A DNA stretch of 30,980 nucleotides from a bacterium (GTDB lineage Bacteria > Spirochaetota > Spirochaetia > JABEVK01), in NCBI GenBank assembly GCA_021782055.1, contig JAJXVP010000017.1, positions 1-30,980 of the forward strand, in the 5' to 3' direction. The translations under genes and the position numbers were made by a program. This document shows positions 7,796-15,555 of the stretch, one piece after another (the stretch's first letter is position 1; every line of letters begins with the position of its first letter). The notes under the pieces were generated by a model. It did no database searches. It was not told the origin of the DNA and saw only the letters and a program-made list of their open reading frames with translations.

Positions 7796-7820
7796 GGAGA
7801 ATTTTTTGTCAGACTTATCG

Positions 7821-8426
7821 TTAGCACGTCCCGAGAGTCATCAGTTTTTCTAAGTTGGCGACTTCGATCAGGCCCGACGTGCGTTTAAGCACTTGAGAAG
7901 TTATTAAATCGTCTAGCGCTTGTTGCACTTCAGCACGAGCCAACGCCAAAGAAAGCGACAACTCGTCGGCTAACTTTTGTTCGTCGCCAAGTTGTGATGC
8001 TTGATGCGCCAGGACCTGTATAGCGCCCCAGACGGCCTGGTGACTAGATTGTTGCGCTAAGCGTTGAATTTGTCCGTTGGCATTTTGCAACCGCCGGCAG
8101 AGTTTATCGATGATGCTTAAAGCGATTTTTGGGTTCTTTTCGACCATTTGCTCTAAGCCCAGACGGTCAAAGGCCAATAAGGTGGTGGGTGCTAAGGTTG
8201 TGGCAGAAGCAGTCCGTTTTATTCGGTTGACAATGGCCATTTCGCCAAAGAATTCACCCTTTTCTAACACGGCAATCGGCGTTTCTTTGCCGGCAATTTG
8301 ACGGCTGATTTGAACTTTTCCCTCTTGAATGATGAACATTTGATCGCCTTCTTCATTCTCATGAAACACGATCTGATCGGTAGGAAGAACCTTGCCGTAC
8401 TTCTGCAAAAGGGGATTGTTATCCAT
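7821..8426 (-). CDS. cyclic nucleotide-binding (Crp/CAP_ED-like) regulator
   Basis: A 201-residue protein from ATG 8426. Residues about 15-120 form a cNMP-binding beta-roll with the typical pattern IVFHENEEGDQMFIIQEGKV, then GEFFGEMAI (phosphate-binding-cassette-like) and RTASATTLAPTTLL. The canonical PBC is FGE(M/L)AL-xxxxRxA(T/S); here R and A are kept. The C-terminal part (about 125-200) is helical and could be a divergent DNA-binding or winged-helix region (LADELSLSLALARAEVQQALDDL resembles an HTH). So it may be a transcription factor or a cNMP-sensing adaptor. A reading from TTG 8456 adds ten residues but lacks support. TATATT lies 6 nt before the ATG, suggesting a leaderless message. 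It is followed by the vWA gene. Confidence 0.78.
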   Translation of the reverse strand: MDNNPLLQKYGKVLPTDQIVFHENEEGDQMFIIQEGKVQISRQIAGKETPIAVLEKGEFFGEMAIVNRIKRTASATTLAPTTLLAFDRLGLEQMVEKNPKIALSIIDKLCRRLQNANGQIQRLAQQSSHQAVWGAIQVLAHQASQLGDEQKLADELSLSLALARAEVQQALDDLITSQVLKRTSGLIEVANLEKLMTLGTC

Positions 8427-8432
8427 ATCTCC

Positions 8433-8438
8433 AATATA
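8433..8438 (-). promoter_or_regulatory. -10 hexamer 6 nt before the cNMP-regulator start
   Basis: Minus-strand TATATT, then GGAGAT, then ATG (8426). The GGAG in the spacer is only 2 nt from the ATG, too close to act as a Shine-Dalgarno. No convincing -35 is seen. Confidence 0.4.
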
Positions 8439-8528
8439 ATCAAAAGGTAAGGCCAAAGCGAGAGCGCCTTACGGCCACTTTGAAGCAAAGTCGAGGTCCT
8501 GAGTGTTCCCCAAGTCTCAGGAGGATTT

Positions 8529-9503
8529 ATGAAACCATTGAACCTTGGGGCCAGTATTTTGCTTTTAGGAGTTCAGTTTTTGGGCTGCCAGGTTTTTGAG
8601 ACTGCCGCACCGGCTCGACTGCTGGAGTTCCATGCCGACGAATCGGCACTTCGCTTTACCTTTGATCACGCGCCCAAAGCGGCCGCGATGACCACCGATC
8701 CCCCAGGTGTCCTTTCGAGCCCCCACCTGCAAGGCGGTGTGGTGAGCCTAAAACGCCAAAATGAACCCCCAGGACGTGAAATCCGGTATTCCCTTGAAAT
8801 TCGCGAGGCCCAGGGATTGGTAACCGGGGTCCAAGGTTCCTATTGGGGAATAAACCCCAAAGCCGCTTTGTTACGGTTTTCTGAGGTGCGTAGTGCGGGC
8901 AATGGGCGGAACCCCGACGCGATTGAACTTGAAGTTCTTAAGGCCGGGTCTTTAACCGGTCTTTGCGTCGACTTGGCCACCCCTGGGCGTTTTTTTCGGT
9001 TTTCCTTTCCTTCGCAAGAGGTACAAAGCGGCCAGTATATGGTGATAGTGGCAGGAGCGCGACGGCCCTCCAGAATTCCGGGAACAATTTTCACTTGGGC
9101 TATTCCCGGTTTAGCTAACCAAGGTTTTTTGGTTGTACGAACCGCTCCAGACCAGCTCGCACAAGATGCGTTTTTATGGGGAAAAGATATTAAACGTGCT
9201 TCGGCTTTAGCTCAGTCCTATCACCGCCGTGAACCGACTGCTTGGGGTACTCAGTCCCCATGGACGGGACCGGCTTGGTGGCCTGAGGGGGCTAGCGCTA
9301 CCAGGACGTGGTGTCGCCTCAAAGAAAGGGCCTCACCCAATGGAGTCAGTCAGTGGATGCTCGTTGCAAACGGATGCCAAACGTTAGGCTCGGCCAACCG
9401 CCTGACACCTTACGACGCGTCACAAAAACGCACACTCACCGCCAAGGTCGCCAAGAAGAGTAAGACCAAAAGAGCCCCGTCTCACCCAGCGGCTCCCAGG
9501 TAA
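8529..9503 (+). CDS. lipoprotein with lamin-tail-like domain
   Basis: A 324-residue lipoprotein. The signal sequence ends at lipobox FLGC with Cys20, and ATG 8529 has a strong AGGAGG site. Residues about 114-180 read LLRFSEVRSAGNGRNPDAIEL and continue with a Gly-Leu-Cys strand and a GQYMVIV strand. This order matches lamin-tail (LTD) Ig-like domains, which begin with I(N/S)E(V/I) and a DxIEL turn and occur in many secreted bacterial proteins. The C-terminal about 30 residues are Lys/Arg/Ala/Pro-rich and look disordered. The 3' end overlaps the convergent gene at 9436 by 68 bp, which is where the basic tail lies. Function unknown; probably a cell-envelope protein. Confidence 0.6.
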   Translation: MKPLNLGASILLLGVQFLGCQVFETAAPARLLEFHADESALRFTFDHAPKAAAMTTDPPGVLSSPHLQGGVVSLKRQNEPPGREIRYSLEIREAQGLVTGVQGSYWGINPKAALLRFSEVRSAGNGRNPDAIELEVLKAGSLTGLCVDLATPGRFFRFSFPSQEVQSGQYMVIVAGARRPSRIPGTIFTWAIPGLANQGFLVVRTAPDQLAQDAFLWGKDIKRASALAQSYHRREPTAWGTQSPWTGPAWWPEGASATRTWCRLKERASPNGVSQWMLVANGCQTLGSANRLTPYDASQKRTLTAKVAKKSKTKRAPSHPAAPR

Positions 9504-9822
9504 ATAACACTAAGCGGCCAGCTTTCCACGAAAGCGCCGGAACTGAAAGCTTTGTCCAGTCCCCCGGTGCTTTCCAACCCATCCAAAACATGAGTTCTGG
9601 TGCCGGGCCCTCAAGGAAAGGCCCCTGTTCTCGGCTTAACCAAGAGCCTAGGGTGATCTCGCCCAAGTCAGCTTTAGTCGGGAAAGGAGACTTGTCTTGA
9701 GCAAGGAGCAAAGGGGGAAAGGCGCGAAAGGTGTCACCCACAACCTGGGCTACAGACTCTTGAAAGCGCAAGAGGCGAACATCGCCCCGGGGAGGAACCC
9801 AAGCCCACCGGGTTTTCTTCAT
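9436..9822 (-). CDS. unknown protein, 128 residues
   Basis: Not recognised. Read from ATG 9822, it has AAGGAAAAG upstream at good spacing, and it fills an otherwise empty interval between a plus-strand gene ending at 9503 and one starting at 9854. The protein is Trp- and Pro-rich (MKKTRWAWVPPRGDVRLLRF, then MFWMGWKAPGDWTKL), has no signal peptide and appears soluble. Its 3' end overlaps the lipoprotein gene tail by 68 bp. The coherent start, RBS and length favour a real gene, but the overlap lowers confidence. Confidence 0.5.
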   Translation of the reverse strand: MKKTRWAWVPPRGDVRLLRFQESVAQVVGDTFRAFPPLLLAQDKSPFPTKADLGEITLGSWLSREQGPFLEGPAPELMFWMGWKAPGDWTKLSVPALSWKAGRLVLFTWEPLGETGLFWSYSSWRPWR

Positions 9823-9837
9823 TTTTTCTTTTCCTTG

Positions 9838-9846
9838 TGTTACTAT
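9838..9846 (+). promoter_or_regulatory. extended -10, 7 nt before ATG 9854
   Basis: TGT-TACTAT (9838-9846) is an extended -10 (TGn plus hexamer, 4 of 6). It is followed by 7 nt and ATG 9854. It overlaps the alternative ATG at 9845, which argues for 9854 as the true start and for a leaderless message. Confidence 0.45.
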
Positions 9847-9853
9847 GCCCCCC

Positions 9854-10624
9854 ATGGTTCAAAAAATCAATCGCTTAGTCGAGAGTCTTGTGCAGGGCTT
9901 CAAAACCTGGCCTGGTCTAGAGACCGTGCAAAAGATTCCCTATCAGAGCTACTCTGACGCCCTCTTTGAGTTTACTAGCTTGAAGGTCGACGTGATTCTT
10001 GAGGGCGAGATCCCCGTCCAAAAACAACGCCTTAAGGTGCTTCCCCCCCACGAGTTTCTTGAAACCTCGTTAGCCGCGACAAAAGACCGGTTTTTCTTAG
10101 AAAGTGTTCCCGTGCATGTGGAATACAAAAAGACTCGTGAAATTGAGACTCTTGTCGCCGGAGTCAGAGATGAGCCTTTTACCTTGACGCAAGGTTCCAC
10201 CTACGGCCTCTATCGGGTCTTTTGGGGTGTCCCGGTAGTTTCGCGTACTGGTTGGATAGATCGGCAAAAACATATCCTTGAAACCCTGCCCGAAGGCTTT
10301 TGGCGCTGGCATGGAGCCAACCTTAACGCTCGGCTCGAACATCAATTGGCAGATATGGGAACCGCACTGTTTCATCAGGACCCTTTGCAGTTTCCTTTGA
10401 GTCTGGCCCAGTTGCTCGAGACCGTCACCGAGCACCTTTTGACCTTTCACCACCAATTCTTATGCCCCCCCGAACAACGCCTTCGAGCTCTCGAAGCGTT
10501 GCCCAATTTACCTTCGGGTTTTATGGGCTTGCTCAATTCTTTAATTCGATCTGACGGAGCTCTTGATCATGAGCGCAAGCTCACCGTAGCTCGTCGGCTC
10601 GTCGAACAGCTTTTGAGTTTGTAA
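9854..10624 (+). CDS. unknown cytosolic protein, 256 residues
   Basis: Not recognised. I prefer ATG 9854 because ATG 9845 lies inside the apparent -10 hexamer; neither has a Shine-Dalgarno. The protein has no signal peptide or membrane segment. Visible features are an N-terminal alpha/beta part (about 30-130) and a helical C-terminal half with TGWIDRQKHILETLPEGFWRW and a His-rich stretch (about 195-205). The arrangement loosely recalls nucleotidyltransferase-like proteins with helical tails, but no GSxxD catalytic motif is present, so I do not assign that. The stop is directly followed by the ATG of the HExxH protein gene, so the two are translated from one message. Confidence 0.7.
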   Translation: MVQKINRLVESLVQGFKTWPGLETVQKIPYQSYSDALFEFTSLKVDVILEGEIPVQKQRLKVLPPHEFLETSLAATKDRFFLESVPVHVEYKKTREIETLVAGVRDEPFTLTQGSTYGLYRVFWGVPVVSRTGWIDRQKHILETLPEGFWRWHGANLNARLEHQLADMGTALFHQDPLQFPLSLAQLLETVTEHLLTFHHQFLCPPEQRLRALEALPNLPSGFMGLLNSLIRSDGALDHERKLTVARRLVEQLLSL

Positions 10625-12151
10625 ATGCGCGCCTTGGTTGTGATCGTCGTTTTTCTGGGAACCGTCAACCTTCTGTTTGGTGGCGATGTTTTACGTCAGG
10701 GGAACAACCAAGCGCCGTTAGAACGGCACAAGCTTGAGTCGCGCGACTTTACGTCATGCTTTGAATGGTCCATGCCGGCAACGGCATCGAATTCTTGGCT
10801 TACGGTGGGGCCGTTTCCTCAGGGACAAGTTTTGCTTCAAATTGACCCAGAAACCCACGGTCCCGAAGCACGCTTTCCAGAGCTTTCGGGAACACCTGTT
10901 TGGCTTGCCTGGAAGCTCGACACGGGGTTGCATACTCTGCGCGTCACCACAACTGGGCTACCGCCAGGCCCGCTTACCCTTACGCTCAGCCATTCCCTGC
11001 CGACAAAAGAACCCCTGGAAGCTCTTTCAGGGTCACAACTCGCCCTCACTCTGCCCCCTTGGCAAACAGCACCTGGCTACACGCCGGCCTTGGAATTCTC
11101 TTGGTATTCGAATGCGGGGTTTACCGCGCAAAATACCGTGCGCTTTCGTTTTTCAGGTCGAGCCGGAACGTGGCGCTTTTATCCCCAAGTTTGGCACGAT
11201 GAGGCACGCCGCTGGCTTTTGACCTTTCGCAAAGGGGCCCCCGTTCCCTTGTACCGGGTAAAGCTGGTAGCGACACCTGGCGAGGCAGCTCTTCCGGCTG
11301 ACCCCGCCACTATCCTACATTGGCCTGCCGAATGCCTTCGGGAGGGCGATCATGACTGGTTTCTCTGGAACGGTAGGCGAAATATTTTGATCCTTCTGAC
11401 AAAATCCTACGCAGTTCAAGCCCAATTTCTAACCAGGCTTGCTTTCTTTGTTGAAAAACAGGGCTACCGCGGGACAATTTTGAACGAGCAAGAGGCTCGA
11501 CGTCTTCACGGCTGGAATGCCCACGATTATGCCCCCGAAGATTTAGCAAACTTTTTCAACCTGGCCAGTGCCGAGAACTTTCCCCTGTCTGCACAAGAAA
11601 AGGAACTTCGCCAGAGGTTGATCACTCAAAAGCTTTTGATACCAACTTCACCAGGGCACTGGAAGGCAGGCCAAGGGGCTTTGTTGGGCATCAGCGACGA
11701 ATCGCCCCCGCCTTTACGTGCCTTTTTGTTGACGCACGAGAGTTTTCATGGGCTGTACTTTACAACACCCCAGTATCGTCAGACTGTGGCTCAAATCTGG
11801 AGCCAACTGCCGTCAGCTTGTCGTCAGCAGTTTAGAAATTTTTTGGCTCAGGCACACTACGATGTGACCGATTCCCCTCTGGTAGTGAATGAATTTCAAG
11901 CTTACAGCCTACAACAATACTCGGATGGTTGGAGCGACTTTTTTCGTGATAAGGTTCTAAATGCGCCAGGGGTTGCTGACCTCGGGCCCCCAGCTAGCCT
12001 ACGGGCTTCGCTTTTGAACTACTATTTGCAAGCCGCCGAAAAGCTTGACCAGGCGGTAAGCCAGGACTTTGGAGTGCAATCGGGCGACATTCAGGATCCA
12101 GTCGCACATTTCTTGGCTGGCAGAAACAGTCTAACCCTGGCACCACCCTGA
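10625..12151 (+). CDS. secreted putative metallopeptidase (HExxH, gluzincin-like)
   Basis: A 508-residue exported protein with a signal peptide (about 1-20). The C-terminal half contains HESFH (371-375), giving zinc ligands His371 and His375 and catalytic Glu372. NEFQAY follows at 422-427, where Glu423 could be the third ligand, as in gluzincin-type NExxA motifs. The N-terminal half (about 40-250) is beta-rich and could be one or two substrate-binding modules. The arrangement suggests a periplasmic or surface peptidase. It starts immediately after the upstream stop. Its last 20 codons overlap the convergent kinase gene by 61 bp. I do not recognise a named family; peptidase activity is inferred from the motifs. 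Confidence 0.65.
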   Translation: MRALVVIVVFLGTVNLLFGGDVLRQGNNQAPLERHKLESRDFTSCFEWSMPATASNSWLTVGPFPQGQVLLQIDPETHGPEARFPELSGTPVWLAWKLDTGLHTLRVTTTGLPPGPLTLTLSHSLPTKEPLEALSGSQLALTLPPWQTAPGYTPALEFSWYSNAGFTAQNTVRFRFSGRAGTWRFYPQVWHDEARRWLLTFRKGAPVPLYRVKLVATPGEAALPADPATILHWPAECLREGDHDWFLWNGRRNILILLTKSYAVQAQFLTRLAFFVEKQGYRGTILNEQEARRLHGWNAHDYAPEDLANFFNLASAENFPLSAQEKELRQRLITQKLLIPTSPGHWKAGQGALLGISDESPPPLRAFLLTHESFHGLYFTTPQYRQTVAQIWSQLPSACRQQFRNFLAQAHYDVTDSPLVVNEFQAYSLQQYSDGWSDFFRDKVLNAPGVADLGPPASLRASLLNYYLQAAEKLDQAVSQDFGVQSGDIQDPVAHFLAGRNSLTLAPP

Positions 12152-13293
12152 GGGGGATTGTCGGCTTGAACCTTGCCACCCAGGGTAAGAACAATCAAAT
12201 CGACCAACGAAAGCCCCAAGCCCATTCCCTCGGAGTGATTCATAATACCCCCCGATAAAAACGGCTGAAAGAGGTTGGCCAAAGCAAATTCGGGAAACCC
12301 TGGGCCCCTGTCCTGAACGGTGAGAACTAACCAATCTCCGGTCCGATCAAGCGAAACATCGATGTGAGGTACCGGGCCCGCGTACTTTTGAGCGTTTTCG
12401 AACAAATTGAATAAGGCTTCTTGCAATAATTCTTCGTCACAACGAAGCTCGCCCAGACTGCCCTGAAGGTAAAAAGCGGGTTGGGGTTCGTCGGGGGCTT
12501 GGTCCTTTAAGCGGAGCGCCGCTTTTTCAACCAACGCTTTCAAGGGGATCTCGTGGTAATCAAGCGGACGAGAAGACGTCGAGATTCCCGCGTATTCTAA
12601 GGCTTTTTTGGTTGAACGCTCAAGGCGCTGGGCGGAATCGTCAACAAACTGCAAGAACTCTTTGGCCTCGGCTTTGTCTACATAGGGCTTAAGCATCTCA
12701 ACAAAGCCCAAGATCCCACTCAAGGGGGTCCGAAGCTCATGACTGACCAGGGCCACCATATTGGAGCGAGCTTCCTCAAGTCGGTGAATTTGAAAATACG
12801 CATCCTGCAGCTCTTGGGTGCGCAAAGCGACTTCTTTCTCGAGACGGCGCTGATGGCGTTGTTCCATATCTTGGTTGCGCACGTACGCCAGTTCTTTTCT
12901 GAGCATGGCCAAAAGCATGTGCCAATCGATGGGTTTAAGAACAAAGTTCCCGACACCTAGGTTAATGAGGGGAATCAGGTGCCTTGCCTCGCTGTAGGCC
13001 GAAGTGACCAAAAAACTTTGCTGAGGTTTCTGTTTTTGAATTTCTTGAATAAGGCCGATCCCATCCAACTCGGGCATGCTTATATCGGTGATGACCAGCG
13101 AAAAGCTATCCTGGCCGAACTTTTGCAGGGCATCGAGGCCATTGACAGCTGTTACTACGGTAGGAAAAATCGATTTAAGAATCTCGGCTACTTCGGCTCG
13201 AACACTGTCCTCATCTTCGACGTAGAGAACGCTCGATTCCTCGGCAAGCTTTAAAAGGTCGGCGATTAGCGGGTCACGAACCGTTGTGGGCAT
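12091..13293 (-). CDS. receiver domain-histidine kinase fusion
   Basis: A 400-residue cytosolic protein. Residues 20-135 form a CheY-like receiver with acidic residues E26, D27 and E28, phospho-acceptor Asp70 (ITD), Thr98 and Lys120. A coiled coil spans about 140-178. A HisKA domain carries SHELRTP with phospho-His185. The ATPase domain carries N-box Asn300, the DRGPGF G1 box (328-333) and the GMGLGLSL G2 box (356-363). With the receiver in front of the kinase, phosphorylation of Asp70 probably gates kinase activity. ATG 13293 has AGGAGG, and the gene overlaps the upstream kinase gene by 20 bp, so the pair is co-translated. No output regulator is adjacent. Confidence 0.93.
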   Translation of the reverse strand: MPTTVRDPLIADLLKLAEESSVLYVEDEDSVRAEVAEILKSIFPTVVTAVNGLDALQKFGQDSFSLVITDISMPELDGIGLIQEIQKQKPQQSFLVTSAYSEARHLIPLINLGVGNFVLKPIDWHMLLAMLRKELAYVRNQDMEQRHQRRLEKEVALRTQELQDAYFQIHRLEEARSNMVALVSHELRTPLSGILGFVEMLKPYVDKAEAKEFLQFVDDSAQRLERSTKKALEYAGISTSSRPLDYHEIPLKALVEKAALRLKDQAPDEPQPAFYLQGSLGELRCDEELLQEALFNLFENAQKYAGPVPHIDVSLDRTGDWLVLTVQDRGPGFPEFALANLFQPFLSGGIMNHSEGMGLGLSLVDLIVLTLGGKVQADNPPQGGARVRLFLPAKKCATGS

Positions 13294-14359
13294 TCACATC
13301 CTCCTGAGGAAACTCGAGCAAAAAGGACGTCCAATCGTCATGGCAAGACACCGAAAGTTGTCCATCATGAAAGTCTTCCACGATCATTTTGGCCATGTAT
13401 AAGCCCAACCCGGCATTTTCACCTTTAGAGCTCACATAAGGGTCAAAGATTTTAGGAAAAATCGCGGGCGCAATCGCCCCGCCGTTGTTCTCAATAAGCA
13501 AAAGGGCTTTACCGTTCTGGGTGCTTGCCGTCAGATTGATGCGTGGCCTACCCATATCCTGTTCCGCAAAGGCGTCGCCGGCATTTTGCAAAATTTCCAG
13601 AATGGCTTGCAGAATTTCACCGGCAAAGCCGTACAGGGGAATATCCTCCGCCGAGAACTCCAAATCGACATGAATCCCTTTCTTTTGAAAGTTTGACTTA
13701 AGGAGGTTAACAGCTCGCGTCGCAAGCTCGCAGAGATTTTGCCGTTTGGCCGTTCCCAACGAGGTGTAAAAGCCTCGAAAGGTGTCGATGGTCTGTGACA
13801 GGGACTGAACGGTTGCTGTGATCTTATCGAGCTTTTCGCGAAGATAATCTTGATCCAGGGAGCCAAGCTCCGTTTTTAGTTGAACATTGCCTACCAAAGA
13901 GTTGATCAAGGTCAGCGGTTGTCGCCATTCGTGGGCAATAAGACTCAGCAGATCGCCCATTTGCGCTTGTCGAGAACGAATAAGCGCAATGCCCTGCTCT
14001 CGTCGTGCGGCTTCTTCGCGAATAACTTCTTGGGTGGTGTCGGCGTGAACCACGATATATAAAGGAACGCCGGCCTCGGGCACGAGGGGAAAGACAGTAA
14101 GAGTGTCAATAAAAAGTCCGGGGTCACGGGGAATCCTCACAGGACAGCGCCAGAGGGGCACTTGCTTGGCCTGTTCCCACCAGTTCTCGTCAGCGGGTAG
14201 GCTTAAGCTCGGACTCGGTTTTCCAAGAAATTGTTGATAATCTTGCGAAAAATACAGCGGAAAATACGGATTTGCATAGAGAAGTACTCCCGCATCGTCC
14301 AAAATTTCGATGGGGAGAGGACATTGATCAAGAACATATGAAAAAGCAGAGTTGTCCAT
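13274..14359 (-). CDS. sensor histidine kinase with PAS-like domain
   Basis: A 361-residue cytosolic protein with no membrane segments. Residues about 5-115 are PAS-like (PIEILDDAGVLLYANPYF). The H-box AHEWRQPL carries phospho-His143, the variant common in kinases that lack the HExRTP form. The catalytic domain has Asn259 (LQNAGDA), an ENNGG G1 region (290-294) and GLGLYMAK as G2. It likely senses an internal signal or small ligand and phosphorylates the receiver of the overlapping downstream protein, although this pairing is inferred from gene order. ATG 14359 has no Shine-Dalgarno; TACAAT lies 6 nt upstream, so it is probably leaderless. Confidence 0.9.
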   Translation of the reverse strand: MDNSAFSYVLDQCPLPIEILDDAGVLLYANPYFPLYFSQDYQQFLGKPSPSLSLPADENWWEQAKQVPLWRCPVRIPRDPGLFIDTLTVFPLVPEAGVPLYIVVHADTTQEVIREEAARREQGIALIRSRQAQMGDLLSLIAHEWRQPLTLINSLVGNVQLKTELGSLDQDYLREKLDKITATVQSLSQTIDTFRGFYTSLGTAKRQNLCELATRAVNLLKSNFQKKGIHVDLEFSAEDIPLYGFAGEILQAILEILQNAGDAFAEQDMGRPRINLTASTQNGKALLLIENNGGAIAPAIFPKIFDPYVSSKGENAGLGLYMAKMIVEDFHDGQLSVSCHDDWTSFLLEFPQEDVNAHNGS

Positions 14360-14365
14360 AACGCT

Positions 14366-14371
14366 ATTGTA
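14366..14371 (-). promoter_or_regulatory. -10 hexamer 6 nt before the kinase gene start
   Basis: Minus-strand TACAAT (5 of 6), then AGCGTT, then ATG 14359. The -35 region is weak. It would drive the two-kinase operon. Confidence 0.45.
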
Positions 14372-14397
14372 ACCTACTTTTGGCGAAAGAAAAGGGC

Positions 14398-14427
14398 TTT
14401 ACATACTTTGCTTTTTTGTGTTAGTTT
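14398..14427 (+). promoter_or_regulatory. candidate promoter for the L28 gene
   Basis: TTTACA (14398-14403), 17-18 nt spacer, then TTAGTT/TAGTTT (14421-14427). It leaves a leader of about 25 nt carrying the GAAGGGG ribosome site. Confidence 0.35.
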
Positions 14428-14459
14428 GCCTTTCTAGAGTTTCTGTGAAGGGGTTTCTT

Positions 14460-14687
14460 ATGGCCAGAAGATGCGATATTTGCGGCAAGGGAACAATGTT
14501 CGGTAATAATGTTCCTCGCAAAGGTCAGCCGAAGAAGCAGGGTGGCGCTGGACAGCACATCGGGGTGCGAACCCTGAGAACTTTTAAGGCCAATATTGTG
14601 AATGTCAAAACCAGCTTGAACGGGACTGTTCAGACCATTAAGGTTTGCACTTCGTGCCTGAAAGCCAACAAGGTGCAAAAAGTCTGA
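14460..14687 (+). CDS. rpmB: 50S ribosomal protein L28 (bL28)
   Basis: A 75-residue ribosomal protein; this is the full normal length. ATG 14460 is preceded by GAAGGGG; an upstream reading from 14418 would only add leader sequence. It shows the bL28 start MARRCDICGKG, the GGxGxHxGVRTxRTFKAN core, and a C-terminal CTSC. The two CxxC pairs (Cys5/Cys8 and Cys63/Cys66) mark the zinc-binding C+ form of L28, which some genomes replace with a zinc-free copy when zinc is scarce. L28 sits in the large subunit near the E site. It is monocistronic, with its own terminator. Confidence 0.97.
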   Translation: MARRCDICGKGTMFGNNVPRKGQPKKQGGAGQHIGVRTLRTFKANIVNVKTSLNGTVQTIKVCTSCLKANKVQKV

Positions 14688-14732
14688 CAGCGGCGAGCTG
14701 GCGGACGAGACGTTCTCGCGCTTTCTACGGAG

Positions 14733-14763
14733 AAAAAAACCGGCTTTTTGCCGGTTTTTTTTT
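14733..14763. terminator. intrinsic terminator after rpmB
   Basis: Stem ACCGGC (14739-14744), TTTTT loop, GCCGGT (14750-14755), extended by A-run/T-run pairs and followed by a T-tract. The symmetric flanks let it also serve the convergent MBL gene ending at 14794. Confidence 0.85.
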
Positions 14764-14793
14764 GCCTTTGCGGTTTTTTTTGCCTTTGTTCCT

Positions 14794-15555
14794 TTAGTTC
14801 ACTTCAACCGTTAAGCCATCCCAAGCCGCCTCGACGCCCTCCGGAAGTCGGGACTGCAAGTCTTGATGCCGTATTTCATGGCCAATGTGGGTTAAATAAG
14901 TTTTCTTAGCCCCAAGTTCTCGAGCCAAAAGTACCGCTTTTTCAAACGTCAAATGGGTAGGGTGTGGCGTTCGTTGTAGGCCGTCGAGAAACAACACCTC
15001 AAGGCCCTTAAGTTGCTCTAAGCTCGGGGGTGGGAGCGCAGAACAGTCTGTCACGTACCCCATTTCGCCTATCCGAAAGCCAAGAATTTGGTCCTTTCCA
15101 TGAAAAACCCTCACCGGTAAGACCTCTAGCCCATGGGCGTCAAACCTTTGACCGGCACGAATTTCATGGACCCGTAGTTTGGGCCGCGAATTAAGACCGT
15201 CACCGGCAACAAAGGCATAAGGAAACATCCGATTGAGCTGTTGCAACAAGGCTTGTTCGGCCCAGATATCCACACCAGTGCGGTATGAAAGCGGACGAAG
15301 GTCATCGAGGCCCAAAATATGGTCGGCGTGGCCATGGGTGAATAAAACCCCGTCAAGATTCTTTAGACCGACCCGTAGCGCCTGGGCACGAAAATCCGGC
15401 CCAGTATCGATGATCCAATTTTTCTCGTTCACCGTGAGGAGCAACGAGGAGCGTAGGCGGCGATCTTTCGGGTCAGTTGAGGTACACAGGGAGCACGAAC
15501 ACCCAATAACAGGCAAACCGGTTGAGGTACCGGAACCTAAGACAGTGCAGATCAC
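14794..15555 (-). CDS. PhnP-like metallo-beta-lactamase-fold phosphodiesterase
   Basis: A 253-residue MBL-fold hydrolase. The metal-binding motif HGHADH is at 74-79, and further ligands include Asp150-region TDCS and a C-terminal THIGHE His. The N-terminus has LGSGTSTGLPVIGCxCxLC, with Cys19, Cys21 and Cys24. This CxCxxC insertion typifies the PhnP family (phosphoribosyl 1,2-cyclic phosphate phosphodiesterase) and related MBL proteins that carry an additional zinc. No phosphonate genes are near, so a different cyclic phosphate or nucleotide substrate is likely. It starts at GTG 15555, overlapping the upstream stop by 4 bp (GTGA), so it is coupled to the PilZ-like gene. Confidence 0.85.
   Translation of the reverse strand: MICTVLGSGTSTGLPVIGCSCSLCTSTDPKDRRLRSSLLLTVNEKNWIIDTGPDFRAQALRVGLKNLDGVLFTHGHADHILGLDDLRPLSYRTGVDIWAEQALLQQLNRMFPYAFVAGDGLNSRPKLRVHEIRAGQRFDAHGLEVLPVRVFHGKDQILGFRIGEMGYVTDCSALPPPSLEQLKGLEVLFLDGLQRTPHPTHLTFEKAVLLARELGAKKTYLTHIGHEIRHQDLQSRLPEGVEAAWDGLTVEVN

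Noticed and set aside
8427..8456. TTG 8456 as start of the cNMP regulator
   Set aside because: It would begin upstream of the -10 hexamer found 6 nt before ATG 8426.
9854..10624. Nucleotidyltransferase assignment of the 256-residue protein
   Set aside because: No GSxxD or other catalytic motif can be found, so no function is given.
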